A stretch of DNA of 64,000 nt, from positions 36,909 to 100,908 of the forward strand of contig JAHEZJ010000025.1 of assembly GCA_023251135.1 (NCBI GenBank). Direction: 5' to 3'. Within the stretch, counting starts at the first letter, position 1, and every line of letters starts with the position of its first letter. The notes under the pieces were generated by a model. The model saw nothing but the letters and a program-made list of their open reading frames with translations, searched no databases and was not told the DNA's origin. Positions 27,370-33,724 of this stretch are shown in pieces. The position numbers were made by a program, and so were the translations under genes. The DNA comes from Flavobacterium sp. Its GTDB lineage: Bacteria > Bacteroidota > Bacteroidia > Flavobacteriales > Flavobacteriaceae.

Positions 27370-27427
27370 CTAAAAAGATTTTCAAATAAAATGCCCCCAA
27401 ATAGTATCTCACTTTTTGGGGGCAGTA
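27370..27427 (-). repeat. Right flanking direct repeat of the RHS island; gldD terminator
   Basis: This 58-base partner of the left repeat (15706-15764) has the same orientation and about 90% identity. Here the hairpin makes sense: it lies 20 bases past the gldD stop and is followed on the minus strand by a T-rich stretch, so it is the natural terminator of the gldE-gldD transcript. Confidence 0.75.
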
Positions 27428-27446
27428 TAAAATTAAGTGTGGACTT

Positions 27447-28007
27447 TTATTTCCATTTTAATGTTTCCATCAATCGCTGCATATCGTTTCTGATGTAACT
27501 CGCAGCCGGCATAACCGAATCAAAGTTAGGTTTAGCATAAAAATAAACCGATCCTGTGATAAAATGTTTTGTACTGTCGGTCACGTAAAATTGTGAGTTT
27601 GTAGCAGCATTTCCATCTACACGATAAAACATACCATAAACCTTTTTTTCGGGGTTTAAATACGGCTGTTCTAAGATATCATCGGCCTTGATAACGTGCT
27701 CATAGGTTAGCTTCTGGGCATCTTTCAGCAGTTTTTCAATATCTCCATGAACTGGTTTGTAAGTCAGGTAAATGGTAGCTTTCATCTTTGGATAAGTAAT
27801 CGCAAATCCGCAGTTTTTCTCTCCTTTAATTACAGCTCCTTCATTCATTTCAAAAGTAAACGGGCAATTGTTTTCAAAACCTACATATTTTGCTTCAGGA
27901 TAATCCAAACGAAGAAAACTTGCCGGCTTTGGCACCACATCATCTTTACAGCTTACAACCGTCAATGCCAGTAAAATTGTTGCTATCGAAATTGTCTTTT
28001 TTAGCAT
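27447..28007 (-). CDS. gldD: Gliding motility lipoprotein GldD
   Basis: GldD is required for gliding motility in flavobacteria. The 186-residue protein has a lipoprotein signal (TVVSC, Cys20) and the family's conserved start to the mature part (SFLRLDYPEAKYVGFENNCP), with paired cysteines in NNCPFTF and EKNCGFAITYP. It follows gldE after 2 bases on the minus strand, and ssb and mutY lie just upstream, which is the known flavobacterial order. It lies next to the right repeat of the RHS island. Confidence 0.95.
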   Translation of the reverse strand: MLKKTISIATILLALTVVSCKDDVVPKPASFLRLDYPEAKYVGFENNCPFTFEMNEGAVIKGEKNCGFAITYPKMKATIYLTYKPVHGDIEKLLKDAQKLTYEHVIKADDILEQPYLNPEKKVYGMFYRVDGNAATNSQFYVTDSTKHFITGSVYFYAKPNFDSVMPAASYIRNDMQRLMETLKWK

Positions 28008-28009
28008 TC

Positions 28010-29305
28010 TTAATCTATTGTTACTTTTATTTGTTTTACACGTTTTTTATCCACCGTTTCTATTGTAAAAACGCAGTTTTCAAACGCTATTTTTTGATCT
28101 TTTTTAGGGAAATTACCCAGAATTTCTAAAATAAACCCTGCCAGTGTCTCAGCTTCTCCTTTACGGGATTCAAAGATTTCTTCATTAACGTCTACGATTC
28201 TGTAAAAATCCTTAAGATTTATTTTTCCTTCAAATAGGAAATTCTTTTCATCAATTTGAGAAAAATTGAGGTTCTCATCGTCAAACTCGTCACTAATATC
28301 CCCCACAATCTCCTCGATAACATCTTCCAGCGAAACCAATCCTGACGTTCCTCCGTATTCATCGACTACAATCGCCAAATGACTTTTAAGGCTCTGAAAA
28401 TCTTTAAGCAAATTATCCAGTTTCTTATTCTCCGGAACAAAAAAGGCTTCTCTGATCAACGACGTCCAGTCAAATTCTTCCTTATCAATATGAGGCAGTA
28501 AATCTTTCACAAACAAAACGCCTTCTATCTGATCAATATTGTCACGATATACCGGAATTCTCGAAAATCCTTTTTCAATTATTTTTGGGCAAATCCCCGC
28601 AAACGATTCAGACATCTCCAACGCAAAAATATCAATCCTCGGACTCATTACCTGCTTGGTATCGGTATTCCCAAAAGACACTATGCCTTCCAGTATTTTT
28701 TGCTCTTCGCTTGATGTACCTTCAGAATCTGTCAACTCCAAGGCTTGTGAAAGCTGATTTATAGAGAAATTATTTTTCTGTTTTCCCAATTTATTGTGCA
28801 AATATAACGTAACACTACGCATAGGCAAACTGATTGGCGACAGTAATTTATCCAAAACAAGCAAGGGGTACGCCATGCGTTTTGCAAATTTCACATTGTT
28901 GCGGCTCGCATAAACTTTAGGAAGTATTTCTCCAAATAGTAAGATCAGGGAAGTAACCAGTATTATTTCGAGAATAAACTTAAGGATTGGCGAATCTATA
29001 TTCGCAAAAATACTCTGTCCTGTATAAGAGAACAGAATAACAACTCCAATATTAAAAAAGTTATTGGCTACTAATAAGGTCGCCAGAAGTTTCTTGGGTT
29101 TATCTAAAAGGCTGGAAATAATTTTTCCTTTGGAATGGTTTTCCTGTAATGCATCGTCAATGTCTTTTTGAGACAAAGAGAAAAGTGCCACTTCGGCACC
29201 TGAAACTATTGCCGATAAAAACAGCAAAATAAATATTCCGACAAAACCAATTATCAAATTGATGTCTAGTATCGTATTAAAAAACAAACTGGGCTCCGGG
29301 TCCAA
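28010..29305 (-). CDS. gldE: Gliding motility-associated protein GldE (CorC/HlyC family)
   Basis: A 431-residue membrane protein. Residues ~15-200 form a DUF21-type domain with three to four transmembrane helices (GFVGIFILLFLSAIVSGAEV). A CBS pair follows at ~220-340 (VMSPRIDIFALE, then HLAIVVDEYGGTSGLVSLED) and then a CorC_HlyC domain to the end. GldE supports GldD function and stability. There is no in-frame ATG before the first membrane helix; the start is a TTG at 29305, with a stop six codons further upstream and the ssb stop 23 bases away. Co-transcribed with ssb and gldD. Confidence 0.93.
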   Translation of the reverse strand: MDPEPSLFFNTILDINLIIGFVGIFILLFLSAIVSGAEVALFSLSQKDIDDALQENHSKGKIISSLLDKPKKLLATLLVANNFFNIGVVILFSYTGQSIFANIDSPILKFILEIILVTSLILLFGEILPKVYASRNNVKFAKRMAYPLLVLDKLLSPISLPMRSVTLYLHNKLGKQKNNFSINQLSQALELTDSEGTSSEEQKILEGIVSFGNTDTKQVMSPRIDIFALEMSESFAGICPKIIEKGFSRIPVYRDNIDQIEGVLFVKDLLPHIDKEEFDWTSLIREAFFVPENKKLDNLLKDFQSLKSHLAIVVDEYGGTSGLVSLEDVIEEIVGDISDEFDDENLNFSQIDEKNFLFEGKINLKDFYRIVDVNEEIFESRKGEAETLAGFILEILGNFPKKDQKIAFENCVFTIETVDKKRVKQIKVTID

Positions 29306-29328
29306 ATTAAAAAAGATTAGTTAAACAA

Positions 29329-29769
29329 TCAAAAAGGCAAATCATTAATAGGCAAGCCTTCGTTAGTCGCGTCAAAGTTAGTGTTTTTTGCCGGTTCTGT
29401 ATCCTGATTGGGTTTATGATTTCCGGTTTCTTTTTTGGTAGTCAAGAAAGTAAACTCCGTAACCTGAATTTCTGTCGTATATTTTGTAGTACCGTCTTCT
29501 GCTTGCCATTGACGTGATTTGATACGTCCTTCAATATAGATTTTATCTCCTTTCGACAAGTATTTCTCGCAAATTTCGGCCGCTTTGTTTCGTACAACCA
29601 AGTTGTGCCATTCTGTTGAAGTTATTTTTTCATTGGTCGTTTTATTGATATAAACCTCATTTGTAGCCAACTGAAAACGTCCAATGCAATTTCCTCCATC
29701 AAAATAATGCATTTTTACATCATCGCCCAGATGGCCAATTAACATCACTTTATTTAATGTTCCGTTCAT
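29329..29769 (-). CDS. ssb: Single-stranded DNA-binding protein
   Basis: A 146-residue OB-fold protein for replication, repair and recombination. The start MNGTLNKVMLIGHLGDDVKM, the block STEWHNLVVRNKAAEICEKY and GDKIYIEGRIKSRQW are standard. The C-terminus ends in the acidic-tip-like INDLPF, a variant of the DDDIPF tail that docks partner proteins. It stands between mutY and gldE on the same strand. Confidence 0.95.
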   Translation of the reverse strand: MNGTLNKVMLIGHLGDDVKMHYFDGGNCIGRFQLATNEVYINKTTNEKITSTEWHNLVVRNKAAEICEKYLSKGDKIYIEGRIKSRQWQAEDGTTKYTTEIQVTEFTFLTTKKETGNHKPNQDTEPAKNTNFDATNEGLPINDLPF

Positions 29770-29807
29770 AATTTATTAGTGGTATTTAACCCAAAGATAC
29801 ATTTTTT

Positions 29808-30854
29808 TTAGCAAATTATTTCCTGCTTTTCGATAAAATTGTAAATCACAATTGGAAAAGGAAAACTCTTTAAAACACTGGTATTCAATCCATTTTCAAT
29901 CACCCCCTCTATTCTAACCTTCCAGAACTGTATGTGCAAATGTTGGTGCGAAAGTTTATGAACAACAGTGCTCTCTGCGTAATCTTCTATACCTATAATT
30001 GTATACAACGAAAAAACACTGTCTTTAACCGCTTTTGAAACTACATCGAAATCTACAATTTCAGTGGTTTCCAAAAGGGGAAACTCATATAAGTTATGCC
30101 AGATTCCTTTTGCTGTTCTTTTCTGAATTAAAGTATTTCCTAAAACATCTTCCAAAATCAGATAATTAAAGAAGCGATTGGTTACTTTAACTTTCTTAGA
30201 CTTCACCGGCAAAACAGCGACCTTTTTCTTTTGTAATGCTGCACAGCTATCATTAAAGTCACAGACAGTACAATCTGGACTTTTAGGCACACACTGCAGA
30301 GCACCAAACTCCATTATCGCCTGATTAAAGATAGCAGGGTTGTCTTTTGGCATTAATTCGTAGGCCAGTTCTGTAAATTCTTTTTTAGTAGCAGGTGAAG
30401 CAATATCCGATTCGATATCAAAATAACGGGAAAGCACTCTAAATACATTTCCGTCAACAACAGGAACAGCTTCATTATAAGAAAAAGAAGCAATTGCAGC
30501 CGCTGTATATTCGCCAACACCTTTTAATTTTAAAAGTTCTTTATAATTAGGAGGGAAAATTCCATTCAGCTCATTTGCGACATATTGAGCCGTTTTATGC
30601 AAATTTCGGGCACGGGAATAATACCCTAATCCCTGCCAAAGTTTCAAAACCTGCTCTTCTGAAGCATTTGCTAAATCAAATACAGTAGGAAATTCCTTCG
30701 TAAATGCAAAAAAATAAGGCGTTCCCTGCGCAACTCGCGTCTGTTGCAACATAATTTCTGAGAGCCAAATATGGTATGGATTGGTCGTTTTTCGCCATGG
30801 CAAATCACGTTTGTTTTGTAAATACCATTTTATCAATATGTTAGAAAAATTCAT
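29808..30854 (-). CDS. mutY: Adenine DNA glycosylase MutY
   Basis: MutY removes adenine mispaired with 8-oxoguanine. The protein has 348 residues from the ATG at 30854 (MNFSNILIKW); an upstream ATG at 30875 would add seven unconserved residues. The helix-hairpin-helix LKGVGEYTA (110-118), catalytic Asp134 in VVDGNVFR and the [4Fe-4S] cysteines 188, 195, 198 and 204 (C-x6-C-x2-C-x5-C) are all present. The C-terminal ~110 residues are the NUDIX-like 8-oxoG-sensing domain. It begins the minus-strand run mutY-ssb-gldE-gldD, divergent from the HU gene. Confidence 0.95.
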   Translation of the reverse strand: MNFSNILIKWYLQNKRDLPWRKTTNPYHIWLSEIMLQQTRVAQGTPYFFAFTKEFPTVFDLANASEEQVLKLWQGLGYYSRARNLHKTAQYVANELNGIFPPNYKELLKLKGVGEYTAAAIASFSYNEAVPVVDGNVFRVLSRYFDIESDIASPATKKEFTELAYELMPKDNPAIFNQAIMEFGALQCVPKSPDCTVCDFNDSCAALQKKKVAVLPVKSKKVKVTNRFFNYLILEDVLGNTLIQKRTAKGIWHNLYEFPLLETTEIVDFDVVSKAVKDSVFSLYTIIGIEDYAESTVVHKLSHQHLHIQFWKVRIEGVIENGLNTSVLKSFPFPIVIYNFIEKQEIIC

Positions 30855-30913
30855 TGCAAAATACTTAGAATACAAAAGTAAATGTTTATGTAATTAAAAT
30901 TTAACGATTTAGC

Positions 30914-30945
30914 TTGATTAATTATTTTTTTAATTCCTATATTTG
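30914..30945 (+). promoter_or_regulatory. Promoter of the HU gene
   Basis: TTG at 30914-30916 and TATATTTG at 30938-30945 are 21 bases apart and fit the Bacteroidota -33/-7 consensus. The HU start is 49 bases downstream. Confidence 0.65.
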
Positions 30946-30994
30946 CAAACTCAAAAAAATAGTACACCATTTATAAAATAAAATAGGAAAGAAA

Positions 30995-31285
30995 ATGACG
31001 AAAGCAGATATCGTAGCGAAAATTTCAGAGAAACTAGGTCTTGAAAAAGGAGATGTTCAAGCAACAGTAGAAACTTTTATGGAAGAAGTTAAAACTTCAC
31101 TAGAAACTGGAGACAATGTTTACCTAAGAGGTTTTGGAAGTTTTATCGTAAAAACCAGAGCTGAAAAGACTGGTAGAAACATTTCTAAGAATACCACTAT
31201 CAAGATTCCAGCACACAACATTCCTGCGTTTAAACCTGCAAAAGTTTTTGTAGAAGGAGTAAAAACAAATAACGAAGCAAAATAA
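30995..31285 (+). CDS. HU family DNA-binding protein
   Basis: A 96-residue histone-like protein that bends and compacts DNA as a dimer. The dimerisation helices (MTKADIVAKISEKLGLEKGD) are followed by the GFGSFIVKTRAEKTGRN arm region that inserts into the minor groove, and by the C-terminal VPxxKPGKxL-like block IPAFKPAKVFVEGV. It is followed closely by a 30-residue basic protein gene, likely on the same transcript. Confidence 0.95.
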   Translation: MTKADIVAKISEKLGLEKGDVQATVETFMEEVKTSLETGDNVYLRGFGSFIVKTRAEKTGRNISKNTTIKIPAHNIPAFKPAKVFVEGVKTNNEAK

Positions 31286-31316
31286 TACTATTAATTAATT
31301 ATAAAATCGACACGAT

Positions 31317-31409
31317 ATGCCAAGTGGTAAAAAAAGAAAGAGACATAAGGTAGCTACTCACAAACGTAAAAAAAGAGCGAGAGCTAACCGTCACAAGAAG
31401 AAAAAGTAG
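31317..31409 (+). CDS. Very small, highly basic protein, possibly ribosome-associated
   Basis: A 30-residue frame starting MPSGKKRKRHKVATHKRKKR; two thirds of the residues are Lys, Arg or His. It has no acidic residue. Composition and the pattern K-x-K-x-H-K-x-x-x-H-K-R-K-K-R-x-R-A resemble the AURKAIP1/COX24 (mS38/bS22-like) type of ribosomal peptide. The gene lies 31 bases behind HU and directly before a strong terminator, which fits a real, well-expressed gene. I infer ribosome or RNA binding; the family match is from memory of the pattern, not a search. Confidence 0.7.
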   Translation: MPSGKKRKRHKVATHKRKKRARANRHKKKK

Positions 31410-31432
31410 TTTTAAACTACTTTTTTCTTTTT
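31401..31432 (+). terminator. Terminator after the basic peptide gene
   Basis: A perfect inverted repeat aaaaagtagttt / aaactacttttt overlaps the stop codon and ends in a T-run. Confidence 0.75.
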
Positions 31433-31708
31433 AAACGTTCATTGAAATTTGGGAAACTTCAAAAATTCCAAAAAATAAAATCCAAACTCCAAAATTTAAG
31501 AAATCAATATTTCTTTCACTTGGAATTTGGAGTTTAAAAAATTGAAATTTAAACTTTCCCTCCCGGGTTCAATACCTGTTAAAAATATTGTTTAATCCAT
31601 CTGTAAATAAGATTTTAGACTTTAGATTTTAGACTTTAGATTTTGTTAAAAATCTCCAGCCTTTCCTCTTTCTTCTATTTTCTGAAAAAACAGATAAAAA
31701 TTTACAGT
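31410..31708. other. Gene-free region before RNase G with AT-rich repeats
   Basis: An imperfect palindrome built from ttggaatttggagttt-type arms spans about 31459-31553. Direct copies of attttagacttta stand at 31609-31645. No promoter of convincing form is seen. Confidence 0.55.
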
Positions 31709-33253
31709 GTGAATAAAGAATTAATCATTAGATCTAGTTCTGAAGCCGTAGATTTTGCCTTATTAAAAGATGGAAAACTAATTGAATTACACAAAGAAGA
31801 AGAGAAAAGCAATTTTCAAGTTGGTGATATTTTTATTGCCAAAATACGAAAACCAGTTGCCGGACTTAATGCTGCTTTTGTAAATGTAGGCTTCGAAAAA
31901 GATGCTTTTTTACATTATCATGATTTAGGACCTAACTTAGCTTCTCAACTGAAATTCATAAAACTTGTAAGCGCAGGTAAAATAAAAGATTTCTCCCTAA
32001 AAACCTTTCAGTTTGAAAAAGAGATTGACAAAGATGGCATCATTACTGATATTTTAAGTGCCAATCAATCTGTTTTAGTTCAAGTTGTAAAAGAACCTAT
32101 ATCGACCAAAGGTCCAAGAATAAGCGCTGAGCTTTCATTGGCTGGAAGATTTATTGTTCTCGTTCCGTTTTCTGACCGTGTTTCTATTTCTCAAAAAATA
32201 GAGGACAAAAAGGAAAAGGATCGTCTAAAAAAACTTGTTCTATCGATCAAACCTAAAGGATTTGGTGTTATTGTTCGCACAGTAGCCGAAGGCAAAAACG
32301 TAGCCGAATTAGAAAAAGATTTGCAGAACCTGCTTGGCAGATGGACTGCAATGTGTAAAAAATTACCAACTGCTCATCATCCCTCAAAAGTATTAGGAGA
32401 GCTCAACAGAGCTTCTTCAATATTAAGAGATGTATTCAACGATACCTTTAGTGGTATTCAAATAGATGACGAAGAGTTGTACCATCAAACGAAGGAATAT
32501 CTGCAAGAAATTGCACCTTCAAAACAATCGATTGTTAAGTTTTATCAATCAAATGACACTCCAATTTTTGAGAAATACAATATAGAGAGACAAATCAAAA
32601 CTTCATTTGGAAGAACCGTCTCCATGAGTAAAGGTGCTTATCTTATCATCGAACATACTGAAGCTCTTCATGTTATTGACGTAAACAGTGGAAATCGTTC
32701 GAATAAAGCAACTAACCAGGAAGACACTGCCATGGAAGTGAATATGATTGCCGCTGCCGAAATTGCCAGACAACTTCGTTTGCGTGATATGGGTGGAATA
32801 ATCGTAGTTGATTTTATCGATATGTCTAATCCTGAAAACAGGAAGGTTTTGTTCGACTTCTTGCGAGAAGAAATGAGCGACGATAAAGCAAAGCATAAAA
32901 TCTTACCGCCTAGTAAATTTGGTTTAGTTCAGATTACCAGACAACGCGTAAGACCAGAAGTTAATATTAAAACCAGAGAAGAAGATCCAAACAATGAACA
33001 TGGCGAAATTGAAGCGCCAATTTTAATCATTGATAAAATCTCATCTGATTTAGATAGAATTCTAAAAACCCACAAAAGTGTTGTGCTTAACGTACATCCG
33101 TTTGTGGCTGCATACCTCAGTAAAGGTTTTCCATCATTACGTTCAAAATGGTTTTTTGAACATAAGAAATGGGTGAAAATCATACCTCGTGACGCTTACA
33201 CGTACTTAGAATACCATTTCTATGATAAAAAAGGAAATGTTATTTCAGAATAA
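31709..33253 (+). CDS. rng: Ribonuclease G (Rne/Rng family)
   Basis: RNase G/E endonuclease for rRNA and mRNA processing. From the GTG at 31709 the protein has 514 residues and begins VNKELIIRSSSEAVDFALLK, the family's normal N-terminus; an ATG at 31643 would add 22 unconserved residues. The S1 domain (DIFIAKIRKPVAGLNAAFVN) comes first, with a long insert before the RNase H-like part. The DNase I-like catalytic aspartates lie in EALHVIDVNSGN and GIIVVDFIDMSNPENR. No long C-terminal scaffold is present, so it is of the short RNase G type. It is followed by a terminator. Confidence 0.93.
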   Translation: MNKELIIRSSSEAVDFALLKDGKLIELHKEEEKSNFQVGDIFIAKIRKPVAGLNAAFVNVGFEKDAFLHYHDLGPNLASQLKFIKLVSAGKIKDFSLKTFQFEKEIDKDGIITDILSANQSVLVQVVKEPISTKGPRISAELSLAGRFIVLVPFSDRVSISQKIEDKKEKDRLKKLVLSIKPKGFGVIVRTVAEGKNVAELEKDLQNLLGRWTAMCKKLPTAHHPSKVLGELNRASSILRDVFNDTFSGIQIDDEELYHQTKEYLQEIAPSKQSIVKFYQSNDTPIFEKYNIERQIKTSFGRTVSMSKGAYLIIEHTEALHVIDVNSGNRSNKATNQEDTAMEVNMIAAAEIARQLRLRDMGGIIVVDFIDMSNPENRKVLFDFLREEMSDDKAKHKILPPSKFGLVQITRQRVRPEVNIKTREEDPNNEHGEIEAPILIIDKISSDLDRILKTHKSVVLNVHPFVAAYLSKGFPSLRSKWFFEHKKWVKIIPRDAYTYLEYHFYDKKGNVISE

Positions 33254-33258
33254 AAATC

Positions 33259-33291
33259 AAAACCGCCTTTCGAAAGACTGGCGGTTTTTTT
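33259..33291 (+). terminator. Terminator of rng
   Basis: Stem aaaccgcc (33260-33267) with ggcggttt (33280-33287), 6 bases after the stop, followed by a T-run. Confidence 0.8.
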
Positions 33292-33304
33292 GTGCCTTTT
33301 TTTT

Positions 33305-33385
33305 TCGCCACGACTCGAGCGATAGCGAACAGGCGAAGCAATTCACGAATTAATTTTTACAATAGTTCGTGAGTTCGTAGCGAAT
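33305..33385. repeat. Dispersed palindromic element (cacgaatt type), with inner insert
   Basis: The arms resemble gccacg-attcacgaatt and attcgtgaattcgtggc. The left arm is interrupted after gccacg by about 26 bases. A related, uninterrupted element lies at 47812-47873. Confidence 0.55.
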
Positions 33386-33409
33386 AATTTTATTTAAAAG
33401 CAATTTCCA

Positions 33410-33475
33410 GCTATCCGCTTGTATCTTTTCCTGTCTAAAGAAGCCAGAAAAAGGATACCGCTCCTATCTGGGCTA
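33410..33475. repeat. Dispersed palindromic element (ctatccg/aaaggata type), copy 1
   Basis: It begins with ctatccgcttgtatctttt and ends with aaaaaggataccgctcctat. The second copy with the same two blocks is at 50974-51040. Confidence 0.6.
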
Positions 33476-33509
33476 GAAACTCGTTTTCATAAGAAGTTTT
33501 TTTCTATTA

Positions 33510-33603
33510 TTTCGACCGAGGGGAGAAATCACATAAGAGATTCCGTCCCTAAACTCGCCAATCTTTGTCGAGTCTCGTGCGTGATTTCTCCCTACGGTCG
33601 AAA
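33510..33603. repeat. REP-like palindrome (ttctccctacggtcgaa type)
   Basis: Arms 33510-33532 and 33581-33603 are 23-base inverted copies with two mismatches around a 48-base spacer. The right arm is identical to 13489-13511. Confidence 0.75.
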
Positions 33604-33605
33604 TG

Positions 33606-33655
33606 ACAAGTGCTATGTCAGGCTGAGCGAAGTCGAAGCCAAACATAGCACTTGT
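33606..33655. repeat. Palindrome enclosing a gctgagcgaagtcgaag arm
   Basis: Perfect 13-base arms (33606-33618 and 33643-33655) enclose ggctgagcgaagtcgaagcc, the arm of the 13594 repeat family. Confidence 0.7.
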
Positions 33656-33724
33656 TTAAAAATTCATTAAACAAATAACAAACAGTTTGGAGTTTGGAAT
33701 TTAAAAATTGGAATTTATACTCGC

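Larger units (their letters stand above)
33254..33724. other. Gene-free intergenic region full of palindromes (471 bases)
   Basis: It contains, in order, the rng terminator, a cacgaattaa-type element (33305-33385), a ctatccg/aaaggata element (33410-33475), the large palindrome 33510-33603 and a nested one at 33606-33655, then ttggagtttggaattt-type sequence. An 83-codon frame across it has no family resemblance and is repeat sequence. Confidence 0.75.

Noticed and set aside
15671-27446. Integrase, transposase or tRNA attachment site at the RHS island
   Set aside because: No such gene or tRNA is present; only the direct repeats mark the borders.
31609-31645. CRISPR-like short repeat
   Set aside because: Only two and a half direct copies of an AT-rich 14-base unit without spacers.
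33419-33670. 83-codon frame in the rng-pbpC gap
   Set aside because: Composed of three dispersed palindromes; no start context or family.
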